A DNA stretch of 64,000 nucleotides from Flavicella sp042091695 (GCA_042091695.1 JBELHA010000006.1:1-64000), one strand, 5' to 3'. Positions 53,004 through 62,692 are shown, counted from the stretch's first letter. The notes: generated from the letters alone by a model not told the origin. A program made the numbers and translations.

Positions 53004-54872
53004 ATGAATTACTTATCTGTTGAAAATATTTCCAAAGCCTATGGAGAGCGTGTTTTATTTGACAATCTTTCTTTTGGAATCAACAAAGGACAAAAAATAG
53101 CCTTTGTAGCCAAAAATGGAACCGGGAAGACTTCAATACTAAATATTATCACAGGTAGAGATGCTTCGGACACAGGACAAGTGGTTCGAAGAAAAGATTT
53201 ACAAGTCGCTTATTTGGCGCAAGACGATGTGTTTGATCCTGAAAAAACCATAGAACAAGTAGTTTTTAGTTCAGAAAACCCAACCTTGAAAGTAATTCAA
53301 AATTACGAAAAAGCATTGGAAAATCCAGACGATGCAGATGCTTATCAAAAAGCATTTGAGCTTATGGATCAATATGATGCCTGGGATTTTGAAACACAGT
53401 ACAAACAAATTTTATCCAAATTAAAATTTGATGACATCCACCAAAAGATAAAAGGTCTTTCAGGGGGGCAAAAAAAACGTTTGGGATTGGCGACTGTTTT
53501 GATCAATAAACCAGATCTATTGATATTAGACGAACCTACCAACCATTTGGATTTGGAAATGATTGAGTGGTTGGAAGCTTTTTTTAAGAAAGAAAAAATC
53601 ACCCTGTTCATGGTGACGCATGACCGTTATTTTTTAGAGCGTGTCTGTAATGAGATTATTGAACTGGATGGAGGTAAACTTTACAGCTACAAAGGAAATT
53701 ACTCTTATTACCTACAAAAGAAAGAAGAGCGAATCGCTTTGGAGCAAGTAGTGCAAGAAAAGGCTAAAAACCTTTTTAAGAAAGAATTAGACTGGATGCG
53801 TCGTCAACCTAAAGCAAGAACTACTAAGTCTAAGTCTAGAATTGATGATTTCTTTGTGATAAAAGAAGCTGCTCATAATAGAAGAATTGAACACAAAGTG
53901 CAGTTAGAAATCAGTATGGAACGATTGGGAAGTAAGATTTTAGAAATGCACAAAGTCTATAAGTCGTTTGGCGATTTGAAAATACTAGACGGTTTTGAGT
54001 ATGTGTTTAAACGTGGAGAACGTATCGGAATTATCGGTAAAAATGGTACAGGGAAATCTAGCTTTCTAAATTTGATCACACACAAAGAACCTGTCGATCA
54101 GGGAAAAGTAATTTTAGGTGAAACCGTAAAGTATGGTTACTATACTCAGAGTGGAATTACGGTAAAAGAAGGGCAAAAAGTCATAGAAGTTATCAAAGAA
54201 TTTGGGGAGTACATTCCATTGGCTAAGGGAAATAAAATATCTGCGAGTCAATTGTTAGAGCGTTTCTTATTTGATAGAAAACGTCAATATGACTTTGTAG
54301 AAAAATTGAGTGGAGGTGAGCGCAAGCGTTTATTTTTGTGTGCAGTTTTAATACAAAACCCCAATTTTTTAATTCTTGATGAGCCAACCAATGATTTGGA
54401 TATTGTCACATTGAATGTGTTGGAAGCTTTTTTATTAGATTTTCCTGGTAATTTGATTGTGGTTTCTCACGACAGGTATTTTATGGATAAGATTGTGGAT
54501 TCTCTTTTTGTATTTAGAGGAGAAGGCGTTGTGGAGAATTTTCCAGGAAACTATTCAGATTACAGGGCTTATGAAGATTCAAAACCAAAAGAATCTAAGG
54601 TTAAAAAGGTCCCAGTTGCAGTGGAGGTAAAACCAGAAAAGCCAAAAGTTCAGTTGACTTACAATGAAAAACGTGAATACGGTTCATTGGAGTCTGAAAT
54701 AGCAAGCTTGGAGCGTAAAAAAGAGCGTATTGAAGCACAGTTTTCCAACGGAGAGGTTGCAGAAGATAAAATCAATGAAGTGTCTCAAGAGCTTCAAAAG
54801 ATAATAGAAGAGATAGAAGTTAAGGAAGAACGATGGTTTGAACTTTCATCAAAGTTAGAAGGAGATGCTTAG
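53004..54872 (+). CDS. ABC-F family ATPase (Uup-like)
   Basis: From the ATG at 53004 the product has 622 residues. It has two ATPase domains without membrane segments: AKNGTGKTS with LSGGQKKR, and GKNGTGKSS with LSGGERKR. The interdomain linker (about 240-300) is rich in Lys/Arg/Glu, as in ABC-F proteins that act on ribosomes. A C-terminal coiled coil (about 555-620, KREYGSLESEIASLERKKERIE in part) matches Uup. Probable role in translation or DNA-structure tolerance. A terminator follows. Confidence 0.92.
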   Translation: MNYLSVENISKAYGERVLFDNLSFGINKGQKIAFVAKNGTGKTSILNIITGRDASDTGQVVRRKDLQVAYLAQDDVFDPEKTIEQVVFSSENPTLKVIQNYEKALENPDDADAYQKAFELMDQYDAWDFETQYKQILSKLKFDDIHQKIKGLSGGQKKRLGLATVLINKPDLLILDEPTNHLDLEMIEWLEAFFKKEKITLFMVTHDRYFLERVCNEIIELDGGKLYSYKGNYSYYLQKKEERIALEQVVQEKAKNLFKKELDWMRRQPKARTTKSKSRIDDFFVIKEAAHNRRIEHKVQLEISMERLGSKILEMHKVYKSFGDLKILDGFEYVFKRGERIGIIGKNGTGKSSFLNLITHKEPVDQGKVILGETVKYGYYTQSGITVKEGQKVIEVIKEFGEYIPLAKGNKISASQLLERFLFDRKRQYDFVEKLSGGERKRLFLCAVLIQNPNFLILDEPTNDLDIVTLNVLEAFLLDFPGNLIVVSHDRYFMDKIVDSLFVFRGEGVVENFPGNYSDYRAYEDSKPKESKVKKVPVAVEVKPEKPKVQLTYNEKREYGSLESEIASLERKKERIEAQFSNGEVAEDKINEVSQELQKIIEEIEVKEERWFELSSKLEGDA

Positions 54873-54894
54873 CTATAAATATTTCTAAAAAATA

Positions 54895-54942
54895 CAACGC
54901 CCATTACTCAATTGATTGCTCAAGAGTAATGGGCGATGTGTT
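54895..54942 (+). terminator. Rho-independent terminator after ABC-F
   Basis: Stem CGCCCATTACTC / GAGTAATGGGCG (12 bp, extendable with one mismatch) around a 14-base loop, followed by a T-rich stretch. It lies between convergent genes and may serve thiL too. Confidence 0.82.
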
Positions 54943-54958
54943 TTAATGGATTTTGTGC

Positions 54959-56011
54959 TTAGTCTTTTTTCAACATCGCATCCCAACCTTGTGCGGTAAG
55001 TTCCATCTTTTGATTGGCTCGTGTTACCAGATTGATTCCTTCGTTTTTCTCTGTCATATGACCGATGATTGAAAAATTAGGATTTCCTTTTATTTTTTCA
55101 AAATCTTCTTGCTTTACGGTAAACAATATTTCGTAATCTTCACCACCACTCAAAGCGACTACAGTACTGTTCATGTTAAACTCTTCCGAAGTAGAAATTA
55201 CTTGTGGGTCTAGTGGTAGTTTATCCTCGTATAGGTTACAACCTACATCCGAATTTTTACACAAGTGAATGATTTCAGAAGATAGTCCGTCAGAGATATC
55301 AATCATACTTGTAGGTTTCACTTTTAATTCGTTCAAAATTCCAGAAAGGTCTTTTCTAGCCTCTGGTTTTAGCTGTCGTTCTACCAAATAGGTATAAGGT
55401 TCTAAATCGGGTTGTGCATTTGGATCTACAGCAAAAACTTGTCTTTCCCTTTCAAGTACTTGTAGTCCCAAATAAGCAGCTCCAAGATCTCCTGTAACCA
55501 CTAATAGGTCGTTTTCTTCAGCGCCATTTCTATAGGTTATATTTTCTTCTTTTGCAGTTCCGATTGCAGTAATGCTAATCAATAATCCTGTTTTTGATGA
55601 GGTAGTGTCTCCTCCGATCAAATCTATTTTGTAGGTGTCGCAAGCTAATTTAATACCGGCGTAGAGTTCTTCAATTGCTTCCAAAGGAAACCGATTCGAA
55701 ACGGCTATAGATACTGTGATTTGATTGGCGGTACCATTCATGGCGTAAATGTCAGAAAGGTTTACCATTACAGCTTTGTAGCCCAAGTGTTTTAAAGGCA
55801 TGTAGCTAAGGTTGAAATGTATACCTTCTACCAATAGATCAGTAGAGACCAATGTTTTTAGGTCTTTGTTGTCTAGGACAGCCGCGTCATCACCAACTCC
55901 AACTTGTGTAGAAGCATGTGAATTTTTAAAATGCTTAGTCAAGTGTTTGATCAATCCAAACTCTCCAAGTTCAGCAAGGCTTGTTTTACTAGGTGATTTA
56001 TCTTCTAACAT
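54959..56011 (-). CDS. thiL: Thiamine-monophosphate kinase
   Basis: From the ATG at 56011 the product has 350 residues; a TTG at 56032 is the only longer alternative. It phosphorylates thiamine monophosphate to the diphosphate. The PurM-like fold shows VGDDAAVLDNKD, VSTDLLVEGIHF, GYKAVMVNLSDIYAM, GGDTTSS, and IDISDGLSSEI, all ThiL-conserved. Length is normal. No other thiamine gene is in the window. Confidence 0.95.
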   Translation of the reverse strand: MLEDKSPSKTSLAELGEFGLIKHLTKHFKNSHASTQVGVGDDAAVLDNKDLKTLVSTDLLVEGIHFNLSYMPLKHLGYKAVMVNLSDIYAMNGTANQITVSIAVSNRFPLEAIEELYAGIKLACDTYKIDLIGGDTTSSKTGLLISITAIGTAKEENITYRNGAEENDLLVVTGDLGAAYLGLQVLERERQVFAVDPNAQPDLEPYTYLVERQLKPEARKDLSGILNELKVKPTSMIDISDGLSSEIIHLCKNSDVGCNLYEDKLPLDPQVISTSEEFNMNSTVVALSGGEDYEILFTVKQEDFEKIKGNPNFSIIGHMTEKNEGINLVTRANQKMELTAQGWDAMLKKD

Positions 56012-56235
56012 ATATATTGTTTTGTATTGCAAAATTCCTTCTTTTTTTTGAGTTTACCCAATTTTTATAGAGATTCAATCTTCAATGCAGTAAATACTAT
56101 CAAAAAAAGCTGTTTTTAGGCTATTTTTGAAATGTTTTCGTGGTTGTTGTTTAAAATGATTCTACTTAGTATCATAATATTTGTAACTAACAAATAATAT
56201 ACCCATAGTTTTCTTTCAATTATCTCAACATATCG

Positions 56236-56265
56236 TATCTTTGCAGTCACTTGTCCAATGACAAG
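56236..56265 (+). promoter_or_regulatory. Putative suf operon promoter with leader hairpin
   Basis: TATCTTTG at 56236-56243 is an exact TAnnTTTG match 33 bases before the first suf gene. Just after it, CTTGTC / GACAAG (56250-56265, 4-base loop) would form a hairpin at the 5' end of the transcript, or an operator dyad. No IscR- or SufR-like gene is adjacent. Confidence 0.5.
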
Positions 56266-56275
56266 GTTTAGTATT

Positions 56276-56605
56276 ATGATAAAAGTTTCAGACATTGCGA
56301 AAAAGAAAGTCATTGAATTGATGACGGAAGACGGTTTTGATACCGCTACTGATTTTGTGCGTGTAGGCGTAAAAAGCGGTGGTTGTTCAGGTTTGTCTTA
56401 TGATTTAGATTTTGATAAAACCACCAAAGAAGAAGATAAAATATTTGAAGATAACGGCGTTAAAATCGTTATTGATAAAAAAAGTTTCTTGTATTTGATA
56501 GGAACTACCTTAGAGTATTCTGGAGGTTTGAACGGAACGGGATTTGTTTTTAACAACCCAAATGCAAGCAGAACATGTGGCTGTGGAGAGTCATTTTCTC
56601 TATAA
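56276..56605 (+). CDS. sufA: A-type Fe-S cluster assembly protein
   Basis: From the ATG at 56276 the product is 109 residues. It has the three conserved Cys of A-type carriers: one in KSGGCSGLSYDLDF and two in RTCGCGESF. The protein receives clusters from SufBCD and hands them to apo-proteins. It is 29 bases upstream of sufB, so it heads the operon. Name by position; iscA or erpA are possible alternatives. Confidence 0.92.
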   Translation: MIKVSDIAKKKVIELMTEDGFDTATDFVRVGVKSGGCSGLSYDLDFDKTTKEEDKIFEDNGVKIVIDKKSFLYLIGTTLEYSGGLNGTGFVFNNPNASRTCGCGESFSL

Positions 56606-56634
56606 TTGAATAACGATTTATTGATACCTAATAT

Positions 56635-58083
56635 ATGTCAAAGTATACAGAAGACGATTTAAAGAAAGAACTTGAAACTCAAGAGTACGAGTATGGTTTT
56701 TATACAGATATAGAATCTGAAACATTTCCGAAAGGATTGAATGAAGATATAGTGCGCGCGATTTCTAAAAAGAAAAACGAACCACAGTGGATGACAGACT
56801 GGCGTTTGGATGCATTTCGTATTTGGAAAGATATGGAAGAACCAGAATGGGCAAACGTACATTACGAGAAACCAGACTTTCAAGCGATCAGTTATTATTC
56901 AGCGCCTAAAAAAGCAGACCCCAACAAATCTTTGGACGATGTAGATCCTGAATTGTTGGAAATGTACAAGAAACTTGGAATTTCTGTTGATGAGCAAAAG
57001 AAATTACAAGGAGTAGCTGTGGATATTGTAGTAGATTCTGTTTCAGTAGCAACTACATTTAAAAAGACATTGGCAGAAAAAGGAATTATCTTTATGCCAA
57101 TTTCAGAAGCCATTCAGGAGCACCCTGAGTTGGTTAAAAAATACATGGGAACAGTAGTTCCTAAAACGGATAATTTTTACGCGGCTTTGAACTCTGCAGT
57201 ATTTACTGATGGGTCTTTCTGTTACATTCCTAAGGGAGTGAAATGTCCGATGGAATTGTCTACATATTTCCGAATCAACGAAGGAGGAACGGGACAGTTT
57301 GAACGTACCTTACTTGTTGCAGATAAAGGAAGTTATGTGAGTTATTTAGAAGGATGTACTGCACCAGCTCGTGATGAAAATCAATTGCATGCTGCCGTTG
57401 TTGAGTTGATTGCTTTGGACGATGCAGAAATCAAATACTCTACGGTACAAAACTGGTTTCCTGGAGATAAAAATGGAACAGGAGGAGTTTTTAACTTCGT
57501 GACAAAAAGAGGTATTTGCGAAACGAATGCTAAGATTTCTTGGACGCAAGTAGAAACAGGTTCAGCCGTAACTTGGAAATATCCATCTTGTATTTTGAAA
57601 GGAAACAATTCAGTAGGAGAGTTTTATTCAATTGCAGTTACCAACAACTTTCAACAAGCGGATACAGGTACAAAAATGGTCCATTTAGGAAAGAATACCA
57701 AAAGTACGATTATCTCAAAAGGAATATCAGCCGGAAAATCACAAAACAGTTACCGAGGTTTGGTACAAATCAATCCTAGAGCAACCAATTCGCGTAACTT
57801 TTCACAATGTGATTCCCTATTGATGGGCGATCAATGTGGAGCACACACTTTCCCGTATATAGAGGCAAAAAACACGACTGCTCAAATTGAGCACGAAGCG
57901 ACTACAAGTAAAATTGGAGAAGATCAATTATTTTATTGTAACCAAAGAGGTATTGATACTGAAAAGGCAATCGCTCTAATTGTCAATGGATTTAGTAAAG
58001 ATGTACTGAATAAGTTGCCGATGGAATTTGCGGTAGAAGCACAAAAATTATTAGAAATCAGTTTAGAAGGATCCGTAGGATAA
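56635..58083 (+). CDS. sufB: Fe-S cluster scaffold SufB
   Basis: A 482-residue scaffold subunit of the SufBC2D complex. It keeps the SufB-specific LEGCTAPARDENQLHAAVVE with its Cys and the C-terminal RNFSQCDSLLMGDQCGAHTFPY with its two Cys, plus the right-handed beta-helix region. Length matches the family. The next gene, sufC, starts 13 bases after its stop. Confidence 0.97.
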   Translation: MSKYTEDDLKKELETQEYEYGFYTDIESETFPKGLNEDIVRAISKKKNEPQWMTDWRLDAFRIWKDMEEPEWANVHYEKPDFQAISYYSAPKKADPNKSLDDVDPELLEMYKKLGISVDEQKKLQGVAVDIVVDSVSVATTFKKTLAEKGIIFMPISEAIQEHPELVKKYMGTVVPKTDNFYAALNSAVFTDGSFCYIPKGVKCPMELSTYFRINEGGTGQFERTLLVADKGSYVSYLEGCTAPARDENQLHAAVVELIALDDAEIKYSTVQNWFPGDKNGTGGVFNFVTKRGICETNAKISWTQVETGSAVTWKYPSCILKGNNSVGEFYSIAVTNNFQQADTGTKMVHLGKNTKSTIISKGISAGKSQNSYRGLVQINPRATNSRNFSQCDSLLMGDQCGAHTFPYIEAKNTTAQIEHEATTSKIGEDQLFYCNQRGIDTEKAIALIVNGFSKDVLNKLPMEFAVEAQKLLEISLEGSVG

Positions 58084-58096
58084 AAAATATAGCATC

Positions 58097-58849
58097 ATGT
58101 TAAAAATAGAGAATTTAAAAGCGAATATAGAAGACAAAGAAATTCTAAAAGGGCTTAATATAGAAGTAAACGCGGGTGAGGTTCATGCTATTATGGGGCC
58201 AAATGGAGCAGGTAAAAGTACCTTGGCTTCTGTGATTGCAGGAAAAGAAGAGTACGAAGTTACAGCAGGTAATATCGAGTTGAATGGTGAAGATATCAGT
58301 GAGTTAGCACCAGAAGAGAGAGCACATGCTGGGGTCTTTTTATCATTTCAATATCCTATTGAAATTCCTGGAGTTACTGTTACAAATTTTATCAAGTCTT
58401 CTATCAATGAATCTAGAAAAGCACAAGGTTTGGAGGAAATGCCTGCCAAAGATATGTTGAAAAAGATTCGTGAAAAATCAGAATTGTTAGAAATCGACCG
58501 TAAGTTTTTATCTCGTTCTCTAAATGAAGGTTTTTCTGGAGGTGAAAAGAAAAGAAATGAAATCTTTCAAATGGCAATGTTAGAACCTAAATTGGCGATA
58601 TTGGATGAAACAGATTCTGGTTTGGATATCGATGCGTTGCGTATCGTTGCCAATGGAGTCAATAAATTAAAATCTAAAGACAATGCTGTGATCGTAATCA
58701 CGCACTACCAGCGATTATTGGATTATATAGTTCCTGATTTTGTACATGTATTACACGATGGTAAAATCGTAAAATCAGGTACTAAAGAATTGGCTTTAGA
58801 GTTGGAAGAAAAAGGATACGATTGGATCAAAGAGGAGTTGAACGCATAA
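58097..58849 (+). CDS. sufC: SUF system ATPase SufC
   Basis: A 250-residue ABC-type ATPase without transporter role. Walker A MGPNGAGKST, signature NEGFSGGEKKRNEI, Walker B LAILDETDSGLDIDAL and the SufC-type His in ITHYQRLLDYI are present. It powers conformational change in SufBCD. It lies 13 bases after sufB and 9 bases before sufD. Confidence 0.97.
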   Translation: MLKIENLKANIEDKEILKGLNIEVNAGEVHAIMGPNGAGKSTLASVIAGKEEYEVTAGNIELNGEDISELAPEERAHAGVFLSFQYPIEIPGVTVTNFIKSSINESRKAQGLEEMPAKDMLKKIREKSELLEIDRKFLSRSLNEGFSGGEKKRNEIFQMAMLEPKLAILDETDSGLDIDALRIVANGVNKLKSKDNAVIVITHYQRLLDYIVPDFVHVLHDGKIVKSGTKELALELEEKGYDWIKEELNA

Positions 58850-58858
58850 TAGCTAACT

Positions 58859-60181
58859 ATGGTATTTAAAGAAAAATTAGCTTCTTCTTTTTTAGCTTTT
58901 GAAAATAAAGTAGATGTAGACGTAGACTCAAATGTACATGAAATTCGCAGCAATGCTTTTCGTGATTTTGAGAGTAAAGGGTTTCCTACAAAAAAGGACG
59001 AAGAATGGAAATATACAAGCTTAGCTTCTCTTTTAAAGCAGGATTACAACTTGTTTCCCAATGCTGAAACGTCACTTGATTACAGCGACATAAAAAAGTT
59101 TTTTTTGCATGAAACGGACTGTTATAACTTGGTGTTTATCGATGGTAAATTCAGTTCTTTTTTGTCCGAAACAACACACGATGGTATAGATATTTGTGTG
59201 ATGTCTGCCGCATTGACACAACCGAAGTACAAAGTGCATATCGATGCTTATTTTAATAAATTAGCTAAGGACAATAATAGTTTGGCAGATTTAAACACAG
59301 CTTTTTCCAAAGAAGGTGCTTTTATCAATATACCTAAAAACAAAATAGTCCCAAAGCCGATACAGATTGTAAACTTCTCTACAGGAAATGAGCAAAATAT
59401 GTTAATACAGCCAAGGAACCTTGTAATTGTTGGTGAAAATTCACATGTTCAAATCATAGAACGCAATCAAAGTTTGACTGCAAGTGCTACACTGACCAAT
59501 TCAATTACCGAAGTTTTTGTAAATAAGAGAGGTATTGTAGATTTCTACAAAATGCAAAATGATGTGGCTACTGCTTCTTTGATTGATGGAACTTTTGTTT
59601 CACAAGAAAGAGATAGTATTGCTTCTGTGCATACATTTTCTTTTGGGGGTAAATTATTGCGTAATAATTTAGAGTTTTATCAAAACGGCTCACACTGTGT
59701 GTCTCATATGAATGGTATTTCTATTTTAGATGGCAAACAGCATGTTGATAACCATACTTTGGTGATGCACAAAGCACCTGATTGCGAGTCTCATGAGATG
59801 TACAAAGGTATTTACGACGGCAATTCAACTGGTGTTTTCAACGGAAAGGTAATTGTTGAGCAGGCTGCTCAAAGAATCAATGCCTACCAGCAAAATAACA
59901 ATGTAATTGTCGGAGACAAAGCCTCTGTAAATTCAAAGCCTCAATTAGAGATATTTGCAGACGATGTAAAGTGTTCGCATGGTTGTACCATTGGACAATT
60001 GGATGAGAGTGCTTTATTCTATATGCAACAAAGGGGAATCCCTAAAAAAGAAGCAAAAGCACTATTGATGTATGCTTTTTCTAACGATGCTTTAAAGGAT
60101 GTTAAAATTCCTGAATTGAAGGCAAGCATCAATGAGGTGATAGCCAAAAAATTGGATGTCAATATAGGCTTTGATCTGTAA
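58859..60181 (+). CDS. sufD: SUF scaffold subunit SufD
   Basis: A 440-residue SufB paralogue. The beta-helix core and the C-terminal DDVKCSHGCTIGQLDESALFYMQQRGIP (His present) are SufD hallmarks. It lacks the SufB Cys-rich loop. It binds SufB and SufC and aids iron entry. Last gene of the operon; a very strong terminator follows, so sufS and sufE are not in this transcript. Confidence 0.96.
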   Translation: MVFKEKLASSFLAFENKVDVDVDSNVHEIRSNAFRDFESKGFPTKKDEEWKYTSLASLLKQDYNLFPNAETSLDYSDIKKFFLHETDCYNLVFIDGKFSSFLSETTHDGIDICVMSAALTQPKYKVHIDAYFNKLAKDNNSLADLNTAFSKEGAFINIPKNKIVPKPIQIVNFSTGNEQNMLIQPRNLVIVGENSHVQIIERNQSLTASATLTNSITEVFVNKRGIVDFYKMQNDVATASLIDGTFVSQERDSIASVHTFSFGGKLLRNNLEFYQNGSHCVSHMNGISILDGKQHVDNHTLVMHKAPDCESHEMYKGIYDGNSTGVFNGKVIVEQAAQRINAYQQNNNVIVGDKASVNSKPQLEIFADDVKCSHGCTIGQLDESALFYMQQRGIPKKEAKALLMYAFSNDALKDVKIPELKASINEVIAKKLDVNIGFDL

Positions 60182-60202
60182 AGAGTTTATTGCTTCAAAT
60201 TT

Positions 60203-60240
60203 AAAGCCCCTAGAAATTTATTTCTAGGGGCTTTAATATT
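60203..60240 (+). terminator. Rho-independent terminator after sufD
   Basis: Perfect 15-bp inverted repeat AAAGCCCCTAGAAAT / ATTTCTAGGGGCTTT with a 2-base centre. The symmetric A/T flanks allow use from both strands (serine hydrolase gene converges). Confidence 0.88.
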
Positions 60241-60275
60241 TTATCTACGAGCTATTATATCCCTTTTATTACAAT

Positions 60276-61655
60276 CTAAGGTCTATTAGAATCAATAGCA
60301 GCGAGTATTTCTTTAATCAATGTATTCATCAAAGGATACGATTCTTCTTGATTGCGTTGTGTCAGTCCTGTACGAACAATTACAATATCTCTAGACGGGA
60401 TAATGAATATACGTTGTCCGTGGTATCCATCAGCATAATACATGTCTCTTGGAGCATCGGGTAGGTAGCCTGCGGTGTTGGTCCAAAATTGAGCTCCGTA
60501 TTCATCTGCAGACGCTTTGGTGGGAGTTTGGGTATAGTCTACCCAGCTTTCATTTAACAGTTGTTCTCCGTTCCATGTCCCTTTTTTAAGATATAGCAAT
60601 CCTAATTTTCCCCAGTCTCTAGCAGTTGCCCATGCATAGGAAGAGCCAACATAATTTCCTGTCATGTCTGTTTCAAACACCATGGAATGCATGCCTATTT
60701 TATCAATCAATTCGGTATACGGGAAATCTAGGTATTCTTGATGTGTTTTGAATTGCGCACGAAGGATTCCTGAAATTAGATTAGAGGTACCTGAAGAGTA
60801 GTTGAAATGTGTTCCTGCTGCAAATTCAGACTTTTTAGTTGCTTGAGATTGGGTCATGTCTTTTTCTAGAAATAGCATTCGCGTAACATCTGATATTTTT
60901 GTGTAGTCTTCTTCCCATTCCAATCCACTGACCATTTTTAAAAGATGGTGCATCGTGATGGAAGCCCTTTCGTCTTGTTTCCAGCCCTCCAAATCCATGT
61001 AGTCTACAATAGGTTTGTAAATGTCAAATCCTTGTTGTTTTTCTAATACACCAATAATGGTTGCTAACAAGCTTTTGGCCATAGACCATCCTAAAAAACG
61101 GGTGTCTTTTGAAAATCCAGGAGCATATTTTTCTGCGATGATTTTGTCTTTGTGAATCACAAGAAGTGCACGTGTGTTTTTTTTAAACGTAGCTTCGTTT
61201 TCTAAAAATCCCTTTTCAATAGCCTTGTTAAGTGCAACATAATCTACATTTTTAATGTTATCGTCAAGCTTAGCTTTACTACCAATAGGAAACGTATCTG
61301 TTAAAAATTGTTGCGATCTTTTAGGTAGTAGTGTTTTTTGATTTGTGTCGTAGTCATCATCGATTACGACAGCGCCTTGTCCTTCTCTAAAATGTACTTT
61401 ACGTTCCAAAAGCCCAAAGACAGAGGAGGAGGTTATTTTGTTGTTTCTATCTATAGAGGTTTTAGCCAATTTTATAGACGGTACCGCATTGTCGTATGCA
61501 TTGATTGAGTCTATAGGCCTTTGCGTTAAAAAAGCGTTAGAACTCATGTTTTTGGCTGCGTAGCCAGCGATGATATTTAATTTTGGATATTGTTTGTAAA
61601 CAATAATAGCGATGACCACTAAAAGAATAAGGAATATGATTTTTGTCAATTTCAT
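60276..61655 (-). CDS. Membrane-anchored class-C beta-lactamase-like serine hydrolase
   Basis: A 459-residue protein with an N-terminal transmembrane segment (IIFLILLVVIAIIVY). The beta-lactamase/PBP4-like fold has the SxxK nucleophile motif SMAKS in LGWSMAKSLLATI, the YSS motif in FNYSSGTSNL, and YHGQ near the C-terminus where HxG is expected. It probably acts on peptidoglycan or is a periplasmic esterase or peptidase; a true beta-lactamase is less likely. It is 64 bases downstream of dut and in the same direction. Confidence 0.9.
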   Translation of the reverse strand: MKLTKIIFLILLVVIAIIVYKQYPKLNIIAGYAAKNMSSNAFLTQRPIDSINAYDNAVPSIKLAKTSIDRNNKITSSSVFGLLERKVHFREGQGAVVIDDDYDTNQKTLLPKRSQQFLTDTFPIGSKAKLDDNIKNVDYVALNKAIEKGFLENEATFKKNTRALLVIHKDKIIAEKYAPGFSKDTRFLGWSMAKSLLATIIGVLEKQQGFDIYKPIVDYMDLEGWKQDERASITMHHLLKMVSGLEWEEDYTKISDVTRMLFLEKDMTQSQATKKSEFAAGTHFNYSSGTSNLISGILRAQFKTHQEYLDFPYTELIDKIGMHSMVFETDMTGNYVGSSYAWATARDWGKLGLLYLKKGTWNGEQLLNESWVDYTQTPTKASADEYGAQFWTNTAGYLPDAPRDMYYADGYHGQRIFIIPSRDIVIVRTGLTQRNQEESYPLMNTLIKEILAAIDSNRP

Positions 61656-61719
61656 GGTTTTAGTTTATTTACTAATATACTAAAAAGAAGGGGTAGGTTT
61701 TTTTATTTTATACTTTTTA

Positions 61720-62151
61720 TCAGACTCCTGTACTTCCAAATCCGCCACTTCCTCTTTCAGTAGTGTCTAGGTCATTTACTTCTTTCCAAGTAGCACGTTC
61801 GTGTTTTGCAATCACAAGTTGAGCAATACGTTCTCCATCGTTGATAGTAAAATTTTCATTGGATAAGTTGATAAGAATTACCCCAATCTCACCACGGTAG
61901 TCTGCATCAATAGTACCAGGGCTGTTGAGTACAGTGATTCCTTTTTTGGCAGCCAAGCCACTCCTTGGTCTTACTTGTGCTTCAGTACCAATAGGTAGTG
62001 CCATACACAATCCTGTTTTTACGATAGCTCTTTCCATAGGTTTTAGTGTGATTGCTGCGTCGAGATTCGCTTTTAGATCCATTCCTGCAGATGCAATTGT
62101 TTCGTAATGTGGCAGGTCGTGTTTTGATTTGTTGATGATATTGATATCCAT
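61720..62151 (-). CDS. dut: Deoxyuridine 5'-triphosphate nucleotidohydrolase
   Basis: A 143-residue trimeric dUTPase that hydrolyses dUTP to dUMP. All five motifs are seen: AGMDLKAN, PRSGLAAKKG, TIDADYRGEIGVIL (catalytic Asp), GERIAQLVI and RGSGGFGSTG. Length is typical. It follows the Lrp gene by 26 bases. Confidence 0.97.
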   Translation of the reverse strand: MDINIINKSKHDLPHYETIASAGMDLKANLDAAITLKPMERAIVKTGLCMALPIGTEAQVRPRSGLAAKKGITVLNSPGTIDADYRGEIGVILINLSNENFTINDGERIAQLVIAKHERATWKEVNDLDTTERGSGGFGSTGV

Positions 62152-62177
62152 GTGTTAGCTGTTTTATTAGTTATGTA

Positions 62178-62633
62178 TTATTCGATATTGTATTTACTTT
62201 CATTGCTTACTTCCTCAATTACAAAAGAACTCTGTACGTTGGAAATACCTTCTATCACTGATAGTTTTTCAATGACAAATGTTTGGTAAGCGTTCATGTC
62301 GTTTACAGCTACTTTTAGCAAAAAGTCATAGTTGCCCGACATGTGGTGACAGGACATGATGTCTGGGATTTTAGCAATTTCTTTTTTGAAGTTGGCGATG
62401 GTTTTTATAGAGTGTTTTTCTAGGGATATCTGACAGTATACTAGGATTGATTTGTCAATTTTTTTACCGTCTAAAACAGCTACATAACCTTTTATGTATT
62501 TTTGTTCTTCCAATTTCTTGATGCGTTCGAACGTAGGACTTACTGTCAATCCTATTTGCAATGCAATTTGTTTGGTGTTTTGCTTTGCATCTTTTTGTAA
62601 TAACATCAATATTTTTTTATCGATTGTATCCAT
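62178..62633 (-). CDS. Lrp/AsnC-family transcriptional regulator
   Basis: A 151-residue regulator. The winged helix at 1-55 (KILMLLQKDAKQNTKQIALQIGLTVSPTFERIKKL) and the RAM ligand-binding domain at about 65-145 (GNYDFLLKVAVNDMNAYQTF) are typical. Such proteins respond to amino acids. A perfect 18-bp palindrome lies 41-59 bases before its ATG and faces the divergent decarboxylase gene. It may thus control itself, the decarboxylase, and the dut gene downstream. The effector is unknown. Confidence 0.93.
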   Translation of the reverse strand: MDTIDKKILMLLQKDAKQNTKQIALQIGLTVSPTFERIKKLEEQKYIKGYVAVLDGKKIDKSILVYCQISLEKHSIKTIANFKKEIAKIPDIMSCHHMSGNYDFLLKVAVNDMNAYQTFVIEKLSVIEGISNVQSSFVIEEVSNESKYNIE

Positions 62634-62674
62634 ACACGGTTCCTTTTCTGTATTTCTTTTAAAAAAAGCAAAAT

Positions 62675-62692
62675 ACAGTATAAATATACTGT
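62675..62692. promoter_or_regulatory. Palindromic operator candidate between lrp and hdc
   Basis: ACAGTATAAATATACTGT is a perfect 18-base palindrome. Its CAG...CTG ends and A/T centre resemble Lrp-type sites (YAG...CTR). Location between divergent regulator and enzyme genes supports an autoregulatory site. Inference. Confidence 0.55.

Noticed and set aside
53004..54872. ABC-F gene as a drug-efflux transporter
   Set aside because: It has two ATPase domains and no membrane segment, with a Uup-type coiled coil; it fits ribosome-associated ABC-F proteins.
56116..56313. 65-residue frame upstream of the suf operon
   Set aside because: It runs through the suf promoter and the sufA start and has no recognisable family.
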